Positions 30,430-40,236 of a stretch of DNA of 64,000 bases are shown here, in pieces. The notes beneath the pieces are model-generated. The model did no database searches. It was not told the origin of the DNA and saw nothing but the letters and a program-made list of their open reading frames with translations. The translations under genes were made by a program, and so were the position numbers. The stretch is from an uncultured Sphingorhabdus sp. Its GTDB lineage: Bacteria > Pseudomonadota > Alphaproteobacteria > Sphingomonadales > Sphingomonadaceae. Each line of letters begins with the position of its first letter. Within the stretch, counting starts at the first letter, position 1. The stretch is taken from contig CANMXN010000001.1 in NCBI GenBank assembly GCA_947501885.1, positions 1,364,001 through 1,428,000 on the forward strand, given 5' to 3'.

Positions 30430-30963
30430 TTACTGACTTCCGAACCAATATTTTTCAATACACCACAATCTATGCTCGTTACCCAAAGTTTTACGAACCA
30501 AGCTAATAGTCTTTTCATAGTCAAGAGATGAAAATTTTGACCACGCTCTTGGATAACCTCTCCAAAGTTCGGGGTGCGCTCTAGCTAACTCATCAATCAA
30601 TAAACGATCTATGGGAGGGTGAATTACCTGCACCCGCTGATTATCAGCCAATGTATCATGAACAAATACTGCCTTTAGATATACATTGATGAGCTTAGCA
30701 GCAATGCCATGTGTAACTTGAAACCCGCTTTCTTGGGCTGCCGCGATTATTCCACGCCTCCAAGACTTATGAACTGCATCAAAAGATTTTGCGGTAGGTA
30801 AGTGGTCAACACCTAAACGACAGTCATATAATTTCGATACAGACTCAATCCAATGCTTTCCGTTCGAGACCTTGAAACGGCATGTTATTGTGGATGAAGC
30901 CCGAGCAGCTGCCCAAGCAGCGAAACGATGGGAATGCTCATGTATATCATAATTGCTCACCAT
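30430..30963 (-). CDS. Conserved protein of unknown function downstream of guaA
   Basis: This 177-residue soluble protein has no signal peptide or membrane segment. It belongs to a family I recognise only by pattern: an N-terminal HEHSHRFAAWAAARASS, a central GFQVTHGIAAKLINVYLKAVFV, a HPPIDRLLIDEL motif, and a C-terminal WSKFSSLDYEKTISLVR with LWCIEKYWFGSQ. The function is unknown to me. It starts eight bases after the guaA stop, so it is probably read from the guaA transcript, yet it is unrelated to purine synthesis. The 3' end of guaA is a known landing site for genomic islands, which makes it a candidate cargo gene; no duplicated guaA end is visible. Confidence 0.75.
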   Translation of the reverse strand: MVSNYDIHEHSHRFAAWAAARASSTITCRFKVSNGKHWIESVSKLYDCRLGVDHLPTAKSFDAVHKSWRRGIIAAAQESGFQVTHGIAAKLINVYLKAVFVHDTLADNQRVQVIHPPIDRLLIDELARAHPELWRGYPRAWSKFSSLDYEKTISLVRKTLGNEHRLWCIEKYWFGSQ

Positions 30964-30971
30964 AGATTATA

Positions 30972-32525
30972 TCACTCCCATTCAATGGTTCCAGGAGGTT
31001 TGCTGGTGTAATCATAAACCACGCGGTTTATGCCTTTAACTTCGTTCACAATGCGCGTTGCGGTGCGCGTTAGGAATGCAGCCTCAAACGGATAAACATC
31101 GGCGGTCATGCCATCGGTGCTGGTCACGGCGCGCAATCCGCACACGCTGTCATAGGTGCGATGATCACCCATCACACCCACAGTTTTAACGGGCAACAGA
31201 ACCGCAAAGGCTTGCCAAATTTCATCATAAAGCCCTGCATTGCGAATTTCTTCTAGATATATCGCATCGGCCTTGCGTAATATATCGCAGCGCTCTTTGG
31301 TCACTTCGCCTGGAATACGAATAGCAAGGCCTGGCCCAGGAAATGGATGACGTCCGACGAATTGATCATTCAATCCAAGCTCGCGCCCCAAATCGCGCAC
31401 TTCGTCTTTAAACAATTCGCGCAAAGGTTCGACCAACTGCATATTCATACGCTCTGGAAGACCGCCAACATTATGGTGCGATTTGATCGTCACGCTCGGA
31501 CCACCCGTAAAGGACACGCTCTCAATCACATCGGGATAGAGCGTGCCTTGGGCCAGAAAATCAGCACCGCCAATTTTTTGCGCTTCTTCCTCAAACACAT
31601 CAATGAAAGCACCGCCAATGAATTTGCGCTTTTTCTCTGGATCAGACACGCCATCAAGCCCCGCCATAAAGCGTTGCTCGGCATCAACGACGATGAGCGG
31701 AATATTATAATGATCGCGGAATAATGTCTCGACCTGTTCACGCTCATTGAGACGCAGCAGGCCATGATCAACAAAGACGCAAGTCAACTGATCGCCAATC
31801 GCTTCATGGATTAAAATCGCGGCGACGGAGCTATCCACCCCGCCCGATAGACCGCATATCACGCGGCCGCTTCCGACCTGCGTGCGAATCTCATCAATCT
31901 TGGTTTTGCGAAATTCGGCCATCGTCCAATCACCAGCAAGACCGCAAACCTCATGCACGAAATGCGATAATAATTTGCCGCCACCTGGCGTATGCACCAC
32001 CTCTGGGTGAAATTGCATGCCATAATATTGGCGCGCTTCATCGGCAATCACAGCATATGGCGCGCCCGATGATGTTGCTACCACTTCAAACCCATCGGCC
32101 ATTTGCGTGACTTTATCGCCATGACTCATCCATACTTGCTGCACATCGCCAACCGACCATAATCCGTCAAAGAGGCGGCAATTTTTATCGATAGAGATTT
32201 CTGCACGGCCAAATTCGCCGCCATCACCAATAGATACTTTGCCGCCCAATTGCTGCATCATCACTTGCTGGCCATAGCAAATGCCAAAAATAGGCAGGCC
32301 ACTATCAAATATTACCTGCGGCGCGCGCGGCGAGTCTGCATCAGTCACCGATGCAGGGCCACCCGATAGGATGATGCCTTTGGGTTTGATACGGTGAAAC
32401 GCTTCTTCGGCATTATTGAACGGAGCAATTTCAGAATAGACACCCGCTTCGCGCACACGGCGTGCTATAAGCTGGGTGACTTGAGAGCCGAAATCGATGA
32501 TGAGGATGGAATCGCTTTGTGTCAT
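30972..32525 (-). CDS. guaA: GMP synthase (glutamine-hydrolysing)
   Basis: GuaA converts XMP to GMP using glutamine and ATP. The class I amidotransferase domain has its catalytic cysteine in FGICYGQQ and the His/Glu pair in QFHPEVVHT. The ATP pyrophosphatase domain follows ([15 protein letters not shown]), then the dimerisation domain ending KPPGTIEWE. The 517-residue length is standard. It is the first recognisable gene of a possible guaA - unknown - purT unit. A long, partly structured intergenic region lies upstream. Confidence 0.98.
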   Translation of the reverse strand: MTQSDSILIIDFGSQVTQLIARRVREAGVYSEIAPFNNAEEAFHRIKPKGIILSGGPASVTDADSPRAPQVIFDSGLPIFGICYGQQVMMQQLGGKVSIGDGGEFGRAEISIDKNCRLFDGLWSVGDVQQVWMSHGDKVTQMADGFEVVATSSGAPYAVIADEARQYYGMQFHPEVVHTPGGGKLLSHFVHEVCGLAGDWTMAEFRKTKIDEIRTQVGSGRVICGLSGGVDSSVAAILIHEAIGDQLTCVFVDHGLLRLNEREQVETLFRDHYNIPLIVVDAEQRFMAGLDGVSDPEKKRKFIGGAFIDVFEEEAQKIGGADFLAQGTLYPDVIESVSFTGGPSVTIKSHHNVGGLPERMNMQLVEPLRELFKDEVRDLGRELGLNDQFVGRHPFPGPGLAIRIPGEVTKERCDILRKADAIYLEEIRNAGLYDEIWQAFAVLLPVKTVGVMGDHRTYDSVCGLRAVTSTDGMTADVYPFEAAFLTRTATRIVNEVKGINRVVYDYTSKPPGTIEWE

Positions 32526-32952
32526 GCCATGCCGTTAAAGAATGGCGCATCAATAGTCCATAAGCATAGATTATTTAGCTGCGGATAATTGATTATAATT
32601 TTAAACCAAACAGACAAGATTCTCGTAAGAAAAAACCTGTGATATTGTAAAGGAGAAGTTACGGGACGGGTAGCGCGAGACTAGAAGCTGCTGACCCGTC
32701 CGAAACTTATGGGTGTGTTGAACAATATTGGGTGTTTAACAATGGGTGTTAGTTGAACGCTATTATATATGCAGCCCTTATGCCAATTTTTGCACGGACT
32801 AAAATAACAATGGTTTAGATGGTTAAAACCATATTAACTTTATTCGCTTTGTAAATATATCCGACAATTTAGTCGGCTTTGACACTTGCGTAATATTAGG
32901 CACAAAAAAGGGCGAGAAAACTCCCGCCCTTTCTAATCATATATATGTATCT
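32526..32952. other. 427-base intergenic region with hairpin and repeated TGGGTGT
   Basis: This gap lies upstream of guaA and downstream of the M16 protease, both on the minus strand. It contains a hairpin at 32664-32701 (GGACGGGT pairing with ACCCGTCC, extended by AGC/GCT with one bulged G). Next come three copies of TGGGTGT, at 32710, 32729 and 32743, set in similar AACA-containing surroundings. The protease terminator lies at 32905. No coding frame with a ribosome binding site is apparent. It may be a structured guaA leader or a small RNA gene. Confidence 0.45.
32905..32932 (-). terminator. Intrinsic terminator of the M16 protease gene
   Basis: AAAGGGCG and CGCCCTTT form an eight-pair stem around a ten-base loop; on the minus strand the stem is followed by six T. 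It lies about 20 bases after the protease stop codon. Confidence 0.85.
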
Positions 32953-35820
32953 TTATTGCGCTTTGGTCTTATCGCTCACAATACGAACATTGAGACGATT
33001 GGCTTCAGTAAGATATTGCTTAGCTGCTGCCTGAACATCCGCAGGTGTAACGGCAAGCATCAATTTTTCAGCATTACGTTTGCGCTCAAGGAACTCAGGC
33101 TGTCCTTGCGCACGCGCAGCATAAAAGAGCCAATCACCATTCTCGCGTTGATCTTTTACAAGCTCTTCCAACAATGGCTTGCGAGCACGATCAAGCGTAT
33201 CAGCATCAATGCCTTCATTAATCATCTTCGCCGTAATGGCCTTGATAGCATTGCTAATTTCATCCATCTTATCAGGAGCGGCAATAACAGATGCGGAGAA
33301 ATAGCCATATCCATCATGACGGGTAGACGCCACACTATTTGCACCAGGTGAATATGTTGCACCCAATTTTTCACGGACTTCATCGAGTAATAACAAGCGG
33401 AAGACTGTCGCCGTCAATTGACGTTTGATTGCAGATGACTGGTCTTTACCATCGGTTGATGGCCAATAAGAAACATAAAAACCCTGTTCCACTGTACCTT
33501 TATGATAGAGGGTAATCTCGTCTTTAGATGAAATGAGTTTTGGCGCGGTAACTGAAGCGTTTAAAGACTCACTTCTTTTGGGAATAGCGCCAAAGCTCTT
33601 AGCAACGGCATCAATGGCTGCTTGCTCATCAATATCACCAACAATACCGATCTCAATCGGTGCCGACGCACCAATAGGACTTAATAATGATTCTATGTCA
33701 CTCGCTTTATAATCAAGCAGCTCTTGTGCACTACCGATACCAAATCGCTTATCGCCACCATGAAGGACACGGGGCAATTCAAATTGTAATATGGATTGCG
33801 GAAGCGCATCTAACTGTGCGGCGAAAGCTGGCACTGCATTTTGCCATGATGTATCTATTTCAGAGCGATACCCGCCGTCTGTCACATAGGCTGCTAATGT
33901 TTTCATTTGCAATTCAAAATCAGCAGGTGTTGTAGCACTCGTACTACCAAAGCTATCTGGACCAGCTTGCAGACCTAGGTTCACAGACTTACCCGCCATA
34001 ATACGTTGTAACTCTTCAAAACTATGTTCTTTTAATCCGCCAACCGCAGACATACTGCTTAGGAATATTCCCATGCTGCCTTTATCTTGCGATAGTGACT
34101 CCGTACCACCGCCATAACGCAACGAATAGCGCACACGACCTTCTTCAAAATCGGTCTTCTTAATGTTAAGCTTAACCCCATTAGCAAAAGTGATGCTTCT
34201 TATTCCTAGATCATCAATAATGTTATCTGATGCGATTTTACCAACGTCACCAAAATTGTCATAAGCAAAAGCCTTGGTTTCCACTTGCTCAGGAGCAGTT
34301 ACTGCAACGCGGCTACTTTCTGTCAATACTGCTATCGCTTCAGTTTGAACATTTTCAATAGGCTGTTTGCTAGACACAAATAAAACCGATGGTGGTGTGC
34401 TTAGTTTGGACCGAAAGTGCGCTGTCACAGCTTCTACTGTTAATGCAGGTTTAAGAGCCGTGAAAGTTTCCAAATCGGTTTGCGGTGCACTGACAATAGA
34501 CTTTTCAGTAATACTGCGCACAATTTGATTTGCAATCGCACGATTAGAACGTGTGTCTGCTTGTTCAACACGGTTTTTAAACCCTGTTTCTAAATTGGCC
34601 AATTGTTGATCAAGCTCCGCTTGGGTGAAACCAAATTGTAATGCGCGGCGTAGCTCTTGTTCACCAATGGCAAGGGCGTCTTTCCATTGGCCGTCTTTAG
34701 GATTCATCGTCAGACCTGATTGTTCAGCAGCTCCCAAAAAGTTACCAAAGCCAATACCACCGCCATTAATTTTAGCATCTTCTGCTAAGGATAATTTTTG
34801 GAACCGCTGACCCATTATTCTAGATGCTAATGTTTCGAGCAATGTTTCTTTGGTTTCGGCAACGCTATCATCTTTACGCTCATAAGGACTGAAGATAGCA
34901 AGTTGAACTTGTTCATTAACTGCGGGATCACTGAATGATCCTATTTTAAATTGCGAAGCTTTTACTGTCCCGCGATCCAATTCTGCTCCAGGATCGCCAA
35001 CAGCCTTCCAGTCGCCAAATGTTTTCTTGATCTTCGCTTCCATTTCATCCAGATCAAAATCACCCACCATCACTAATGTTGTTTTTTCTGGGCGGTAATA
35101 GCGCTCATAAAGGCTACGCATAGCAGATGCTGGCGCTGTTTTTAAAACTTCCTCTGTCCCAATTGGTAATCTGTTACCAAAGGGCGTATCAGGGAGGGCA
35201 AATTTGAGTAATTCCTCGATATTACGCAATCCAGCCGAATTACGGAATTGACGTTCAGAATCCACCACGCCGCGTTCGCGCTCAACGGCCTCGTCGGTAA
35301 TTGTAAGTTCACTCGCAGTTTCACGCATTAAAAATAAGCTAGCGTCAACCGTTTCTGCATCAGTCTTAGGTAAATCAAGTTGATAGATAGTCTCGTCAAA
35401 ACCAGTTGACGCATTGGTATCCGCACCAAAAGACAAGCCCAAGCGTTCCAAGATTTTAACCATCTCACCTTCAGGGACATTTTTTGAACCATTAAAAGCC
35501 ATATGCTCCAAAAAGTGAGATAGACCACGTTCATTTTCTGCTTCAGCAATCGACCCTAATGTCACATGCATACGCAATGATGCGTTACCCTTGGGCGTTT
35601 CATTTTTCTTGATCGCATATTTCATACCATTGGAAAGCACGCCATATTTAATAGTTTCATCAGGCTTAACATCTGCTGATTTTGCACCCCAAGCCGTTTG
35701 GAATCCTGTTGATTGGTTTTGAGTTTGTGCGTCCTGCGCCATAGTTTGTGATGGCAGTGAAATTGCCAACGCAAGCATTGATGCTGCTAAAAGGTGATTG
35801 GTACGAAAATATTTTTTCAT
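32953..35820 (-). CDS. M16 family metalloprotease (insulinase-like), periplasmic
   Basis: This 955-residue exported zinc protease has a signal peptide (residues 1-28, ending TMAQ). An N-terminal M16 domain carries the inverted zinc motif HFLEH (in LSHFLEHMAFNGS), with the downstream glutamate in ERERGVVDSERQ. The other three M16-type domains are inactive in sequence, the usual two-plus-two clam-shell. Members degrade peptides; in Gram-negatives they are thought to clear peptide fragments in the periplasm. It is divergent from the BlaI/M56 pair, and a probable BlaI operator lies between the two starts. A terminator follows. Confidence 0.93.
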   Translation of the reverse strand: MKKYFRTNHLLAASMLALAISLPSQTMAQDAQTQNQSTGFQTAWGAKSADVKPDETIKYGVLSNGMKYAIKKNETPKGNASLRMHVTLGSIAEAENERGLSHFLEHMAFNGSKNVPEGEMVKILERLGLSFGADTNASTGFDETIYQLDLPKTDAETVDASLFLMRETASELTITDEAVERERGVVDSERQFRNSAGLRNIEELLKFALPDTPFGNRLPIGTEEVLKTAPASAMRSLYERYYRPEKTTLVMVGDFDLDEMEAKIKKTFGDWKAVGDPGAELDRGTVKASQFKIGSFSDPAVNEQVQLAIFSPYERKDDSVAETKETLLETLASRIMGQRFQKLSLAEDAKINGGGIGFGNFLGAAEQSGLTMNPKDGQWKDALAIGEQELRRALQFGFTQAELDQQLANLETGFKNRVEQADTRSNRAIANQIVRSITEKSIVSAPQTDLETFTALKPALTVEAVTAHFRSKLSTPPSVLFVSSKQPIENVQTEAIAVLTESSRVAVTAPEQVETKAFAYDNFGDVGKIASDNIIDDLGIRSITFANGVKLNIKKTDFEEGRVRYSLRYGGGTESLSQDKGSMGIFLSSMSAVGGLKEHSFEELQRIMAGKSVNLGLQAGPDSFGSTSATTPADFELQMKTLAAYVTDGGYRSEIDTSWQNAVPAFAAQLDALPQSILQFELPRVLHGGDKRFGIGSAQELLDYKASDIESLLSPIGASAPIEIGIVGDIDEQAAIDAVAKSFGAIPKRSESLNASVTAPKLISSKDEITLYHKGTVEQGFYVSYWPSTDGKDQSSAIKRQLTATVFRLLLLDEVREKLGATYSPGANSVASTRHDGYGYFSASVIAAPDKMDEISNAIKAITAKMINEGIDADTLDRARKPLLEELVKDQRENGDWLFYAARAQGQPEFLERKRNAEKLMLAVTPADVQAAAKQYLTEANRLNVRIVSDKTKAQ

Positions 35821-36022
35821 AGTATAAGGCCCCTAAATAATATCATGCAATTGCAAGCATGTTTCCATTGATCATAATTAATAATTATAACTGAACAGAT
35901 ATTGAACATATTTCGACCAATAGGAAATAGTGGCCGATAAAACACAATAATATTTACCTCCGTAAATATTTCGCAAAACTATCATAAGACTATTTGAAAA
36001 TGTTAAGCAATAAATTTTATTG

Positions 36023-36058
36023 TTTACAAATGTAGTCTATGTGACTATGTCCGTAGTC
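36023..36058. promoter_or_regulatory. Probable BlaI/MecI-type operator
   Basis: TTTACAAATGTAGT contains the TACA/TGTA core and flanking AGT typical of BlaI/MecI operators. It is followed by two further half-site dyads sharing GACTA/TAGTC (36034-36048 and GACTATGTCCGTAGTC at 36043-36058). The cluster ends ten bases before the blaI ATG and lies within the region shared with the divergent M16 protease, so both promoters could be repressed. Confidence 0.6.
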
Positions 36059-36068
36059 GGAGAATGAT

Positions 36069-36431
36069 ATGAACGAGAGAATCAGTGACGCCGAATTGGC
36101 AATTATGAAAATATTATGGGAAGATGCACCATTAACCGCAACTGACATAGCAGGGCGAGTTGAACGCGATTGGACCATTACGACAGTAAAGACATTATTG
36201 TCACGTTTGGTAAGCAAAAATGCCCTCTCTAATGAACGGGATGGTCGCCGATTTTTATATAGCCCCTTAGTTGCTAAAGATGCCTATATTGACACAGAGT
36301 CTCAACGCTTTGTTGATCGTTTATTTGGCGGAAAGTTTATGCCGCTTGTTGCTCATCTGGCTGAAAAAGAGAAATTAAGCAGCAAAGAAATTACCGAGAT
36401 TGAACAGATTTTGAAGGACCTAAAGTCATGA
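36069..36431 (+). CDS. BlaI/MecI/CopY-family transcriptional repressor
   Basis: This 120-residue protein has a winged-helix domain: ISDAELAIMKILWEDAPLTATDI, WTITTVKTLLSRLVSKNAL and RRFLYSPLV. A C-terminal dimerisation helix set follows (FVDRLFGGKFMPLVAHLAE). Family members are dimeric repressors inactivated by cleavage after a membrane sensor protease is triggered. Its stop overlaps the start of the M56 gene (ATGA), giving the classic repressor-sensor pair. No beta-lactamase gene is nearby, so the signal and the regulon are unknown; the divergent M16 protease is the likely target. Confidence 0.93.
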   Translation: MNERISDAELAIMKILWEDAPLTATDIAGRVERDWTITTVKTLLSRLVSKNALSNERDGRRFLYSPLVAKDAYIDTESQRFVDRLFGGKFMPLVAHLAEKEKLSSKEITEIEQILKDLKS

Positions 36432-38110
36432 TGGAATGGATGATTGATACATTCTGGGCAACCAGCCTGCTTATTTTGGCGGTAATATTGCTCCGTAAGC
36501 CTATCGCACAATATTTTGGAGCAAGCATTGCTTATACACTATGGCTCATCCCCGCAGCGCGGCTATTAATGCCTACTATTGAAAAAGAAGTTGTAGTTCC
36601 AAATGACCCTATTAATATTATCATTCCTCAGACCAACATAACCAGCAATATTGTTGATAGCACTGCTACAACAATAACCTCTCAAAGCACTCATATAGAT
36701 TGGGTCTTTATTGCAGTTATATTATGGATCAGCATAGCTGGAGCAACCTTTATCATACAAACCGCACGCTATATGATGATGCGTGATGAAATTTTAGCCA
36801 ATGCCCATCATTACGGTCAGATAGGGAATGTAATTGTCATAGAAAGCGATATTGTATCAGGGCCATTGGCATTTGGTATTTTCAAAAAATATATTGTCGT
36901 CCCTCAAGACTTTGAAAAGCTATTTCCTATTGGCGAACGTGATTTGGCGATTGCCCATGAAATGGCGCATCACAAATCAGGCGATCTTATTGCCAACTTA
37001 TGCGCCTTTATATTTCTATGTCTCACATGGTTCAGTCCCTTATCTTGGTATGCTTGGACCAAATTCCGCCTCGATCAAGAATCAGCTTGTGATGCACGGG
37101 TACTCAAAAATGCCAATAACAAGGCCAAACAGATTTATGGCCGAGCTTTAACCAGAGGTGCAGCCAATGATAGCCCAATATTTTTAGCAGCTATGAGTAA
37201 CCCCAAAACTATCATTACGCGTTTAAGGAAATTAAAAATGCCCCCTATTAGCAAATCACGGTCATTATTTGGCAAAATATCTATCGCAACAATAATTGCC
37301 ATCACTCTACCCTTCACCGCAACTGTCCATACTGTGGCAGCACAAGACAGAGAAGTTGATGTAAAAGAAATCGATATACAGGATAATGAAATTATCTCTG
37401 AAAATAAGACTCAAAAGGTTGATGAGGCTAGTACAGCCCAAAAAGTTCGTATCATTAAAATCAAAAATAAAGATGATAAAAAAATACGAACAGTCAAAAT
37501 TTCACCTAACTCTACTGAAAATCATGACATCCAAACCATAGAAAAAGAAGGTAAGGTTTTTCATATCTCAAGCGATGGAGAGTTATCACAAGACAAAATT
37601 GACAAAATCATTGCAGATACAGAAAAGTCCATATCTACAATTAATTTTACAACCGCTGATAACATCGACTCTGGTAGCACAAGATTTATTATCAAAACCG
37701 ATAATGATGGTGAAGTCAAAACATTTGATGTCTTGGGAGATGCGAGTGATAATACTTACGCAAAGACTGTTATTTTTGAAAATAAAAGTGAGGCACCCAT
37801 TAATATTGATGATTTTGAAGATGCAAAATTTAGTCTAAAGATAAATTTTGATAATCACATTATGGATTGTATCAATGCAGATAATAATGATGAAAAGTGT
37901 GAAAACATCGACGTAATAGTTAATAAAGAAATAGATAGATTTAAAAAAGAAGACTTGTCCAGATTAAAAAATAACATGCGTAAAAATATCATTCCCGCAA
38001 TTAAGGCTAGCCTCAAAAATACAGAACTCTCAAAGAAAGAATGCAAAGAAATAATCAAAGAATTATCAGAAGAAGTAGAGAAATTAGACATACGCTTTAC
38101 AGAGACATAA
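36428..38110 (+). CDS. M56 family metallopeptidase (BlaR1-like sensor protease)
   Basis: This 560-residue membrane protein has three or four N-terminal transmembrane helices around an M56 zinc-protease domain. The HExxH motif is AHEMAHHKSGD, with His177 the first ligand. A further helix near residue 295 (IATIIAITLPFTATV) is followed by a highly charged, lysine- and aspartate-rich C-terminal domain of about 250 residues, presumably periplasmic. That domain is not the penicillin-binding domain of BlaR1: no SxxK/KTG set is visible. The sensed signal is therefore probably not a beta-lactam. It is coupled to the repressor gene and ended by an intrinsic terminator. Confidence 0.88.
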   Translation: MMEWMIDTFWATSLLILAVILLRKPIAQYFGASIAYTLWLIPAARLLMPTIEKEVVVPNDPINIIIPQTNITSNIVDSTATTITSQSTHIDWVFIAVILWISIAGATFIIQTARYMMMRDEILANAHHYGQIGNVIVIESDIVSGPLAFGIFKKYIVVPQDFEKLFPIGERDLAIAHEMAHHKSGDLIANLCAFIFLCLTWFSPLSWYAWTKFRLDQESACDARVLKNANNKAKQIYGRALTRGAANDSPIFLAAMSNPKTIITRLRKLKMPPISKSRSLFGKISIATIIAITLPFTATVHTVAAQDREVDVKEIDIQDNEIISENKTQKVDEASTAQKVRIIKIKNKDDKKIRTVKISPNSTENHDIQTIEKEGKVFHISSDGELSQDKIDKIIADTEKSISTINFTTADNIDSGSTRFIIKTDNDGEVKTFDVLGDASDNTYAKTVIFENKSEAPINIDDFEDAKFSLKINFDNHIMDCINADNNDEKCENIDVIVNKEIDRFKKEDLSRLKNNMRKNIIPAIKASLKNTELSKKECKEIIKELSEEVEKLDIRFTET

Positions 38111-38135
38111 GCACCACTTTTGTGGCTTACCGATG

Positions 38136-38166
38136 AAGGAGCGGAGTTGATATCCGCTCCTTTTTC
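38136..38166 (+). terminator. Intrinsic terminator after the M56 gene
   Basis: AAGGAGCGGA and TCCGCTCCTT form a ten-pair stem around a seven-base loop and are followed by a T run. It lies 25 bases after the M56 stop. Confidence 0.9.
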
Positions 38167-38208
38167 TTTATCCTTTTTCTTTGAGGCCGCTTCGTCCATA
38201 AGGGACGC

Positions 38209-39141
38209 ATGAACAATCAATGGCCCGATACAATAACCGCTGGCGAGTGCGAGCAACATGAACCGCTCGTGCGCCGCGTGCTAGCCCCCAATCCATCGCC
38301 CTATACCTATACAGGAACCCAAACTTGGTTGGTCGGCAACAAAGGTGACATCGCGGTCATTGACCCTGGCCCCAATGGCAGCGGTATGAATATAGGCAAC
38401 CCTAAACTCGACCAAAAAGCGCATAAAGACCTTCACGGGGAAGGGCATGTCGATGCAATATTGGCCGCCGTAAGGGATGCTAAAATTACCGCCATTATCT
38501 GCACCCATACGCACCGCGATCATAGCCCCGCCGCTATTCCGTTAAAAGCTGCAACGGGTGCCCCTATCATTGGGTGTGCGCCGCTCATGCTATCCGATGA
38601 TGGCCCGCGCAGCGATAGCGCCTTTGATCCCGATTATGCCCCCGACACAATCTTATCCGATGGCGATACAGTATCGGGCAATGGTTGGACGCTAGAGGCC
38701 ATTGCGACGCCTGGCCACACCAGCAATCATATTTGCTATGCCCTGCAAGAAAGCGGCGCTGTTTTCACGGGCGATCATGTGATGAAATGGTCAACATCCG
38801 TGGTGTCCCCACCCGATGGAAATATGAATGATTATATGAACAGCCTGCAAAAGCTATATGAACGCGACGATAAAGTCTATTATCCAGCGCACGGCCCTGC
38901 CGTTACAAAGCCCCGCCAATTGGTGCGCGGTATGATAGGGCATAGAAAATCGCGTGAACGGCAAATATTAAAAATCCTAGAGACTGGTCCATCCGATATT
39001 CCTTCTATGGTCGAGCAAATGTATAAAGGACTTGATCCGCGCTTAAAAGGGGCGGCTGGAAGATCTGTATTGGCGCATCTTATTGACCTCCAATCACAAG
39101 CTCATGTAACCGAAGAAGGTGAAATTTGGTCACTTACATAG
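38209..39141 (+). CDS. Metallo-beta-lactamase-fold hydrolase
   Basis: This 310-residue protein has the metal-binding HTHRDHSPAAIP (HxHxDH) motif, GHTSNHICY, FTGDHVMKW and a final YPAHGPAV. A winged-helix-like C-terminal domain is suggested by FLKG-type residues (LDPRLKGAAGRSVLAHL). This architecture is that of the LACTB2-like subgroup, hydrolases or nucleases of unknown substrate. It starts with AAGGGACGC before the ATG. It is followed at 75 bases by nadA. Confidence 0.9.
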   Translation: MNNQWPDTITAGECEQHEPLVRRVLAPNPSPYTYTGTQTWLVGNKGDIAVIDPGPNGSGMNIGNPKLDQKAHKDLHGEGHVDAILAAVRDAKITAIICTHTHRDHSPAAIPLKAATGAPIIGCAPLMLSDDGPRSDSAFDPDYAPDTILSDGDTVSGNGWTLEAIATPGHTSNHICYALQESGAVFTGDHVMKWSTSVVSPPDGNMNDYMNSLQKLYERDDKVYYPAHGPAVTKPRQLVRGMIGHRKSRERQILKILETGPSDIPSMVEQMYKGLDPRLKGAAGRSVLAHLIDLQSQAHVTEEGEIWSLT

Positions 39142-39216
39142 AATTTACGCTCAAGCATTGCAAAGCGCGAGTAGCATCTGCCATAAGTAGAGAATATTTC
39201 AAAGGACGATAAAATA

Positions 39217-40233
39217 ATGAACACACCCGCCAGCCCCAACAATGCTATCCCAACGGGCCAAGATTTAATCGAAGAAATCAAGCGCCTCAAGCAAGAACGC
39301 AATGCTGTGATATTGGGCCATTATTACCAAACACCCGACATTCAAGACTTGTCCGATTTTGTTGGGGACTCGCTCGAATTATCGCGCAAAGCCGCCGATA
39401 CCGATGCCGATGTCATTGCCTTTTGTGGCGTGCGTTTCATGGCCGAAACCGCGAAAATATTATCACCAGAGAAAACGGTAATCCTGCCCGATATGAAAGC
39501 AGGGTGCAGCCTAGAAGATAGCTGCCCGCCTGAGAAATTTAAGGCCTTTCGCGAAAAACATCCCGATCATATTGCGCTGACCTATATTAATTGCTCAGCC
39601 GAGGTAAAGGCACTGTCTGACATTATCGTGACTAGCTCCAGCGCGGAAACCATCATCGCGCAAATCCCATCCGAACAGAAAATTATCTTTGGCCCTGATC
39701 GCCATTTGGGCGGATATATGAGCCGCAAATTTGACCGTGAAATGCTGCTATGGCCTGGCGTGTGCATCGTTCATGAAGCCTTTAGCGAGAGCGAATTGCT
39801 CAAACTTAAAGCACAAAATCCCGATGCACCAATTGCTGCGCATCCCGAATGCCCGCCGCATATTATCGATCATGCCGATATGGTGGGCAGTACCAGTGCT
39901 ATCCTGAAATTTGCCAAGGAAAGCCCTGCACAAACCATGATAATCGCCACCGAACCGCATATCATTCACCAGATGGAAAAGGCTGTACCCGAAAAGACAT
40001 TTATCGGTGCGCCAGGTGCGGATGGCAATTGTGCATGCAATATTTGTCCCTATATGGCGCTCAATACGCTGGAGAAATTATATGTCTCTTTGCGTGATTT
40101 ATCGCCGCAAATTACCATGGACGAAGATGTACGCATTGCAGCCAAAGTCGCGCTTGATCGCATGCTTGATATGAGCGCGGGCAATAGCGGCGGCACCGAT
40201 CTTGGCCCCAAAGATTTGGCGCATGGGAAGTAG
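39217..40233 (+). CDS. nadA: Quinolinate synthase
   Basis: NadA condenses iminoaspartate with dihydroxyacetone phosphate to quinolinate in NAD synthesis, using a 4Fe-4S cluster. The 338 residues show AVILGHYYQTPDIQDLSDFVGDS, FCGVRFMAETAKIL and MKAGCSLEDSC (first cluster cysteine). A second lies in AHPECPPHI and the third in NCACNICPYM. AAAGGAC precedes the ATG. nadC follows 1.4 kb downstream, separated by accessory genes and repeats, and nadB is absent from the window. Confidence 0.97.
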   Translation: MNTPASPNNAIPTGQDLIEEIKRLKQERNAVILGHYYQTPDIQDLSDFVGDSLELSRKAADTDADVIAFCGVRFMAETAKILSPEKTVILPDMKAGCSLEDSCPPEKFKAFREKHPDHIALTYINCSAEVKALSDIIVTSSSAETIIAQIPSEQKIIFGPDRHLGGYMSRKFDREMLLWPGVCIVHEAFSESELLKLKAQNPDAPIAAHPECPPHIIDHADMVGSTSAILKFAKESPAQTMIIATEPHIIHQMEKAVPEKTFIGAPGADGNCACNICPYMALNTLEKLYVSLRDLSPQITMDEDVRIAAKVALDRMLDMSAGNSGGTDLGPKDLAHGK

Positions 40234-40236
40234 AGT

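Noticed and set aside
30280-30430. Duplicated guaA 3' end as a sign of an integrated element
   Set aside because: No copy of the final guaA codons is visible beyond the unknown gene, so no island boundary is claimed there.
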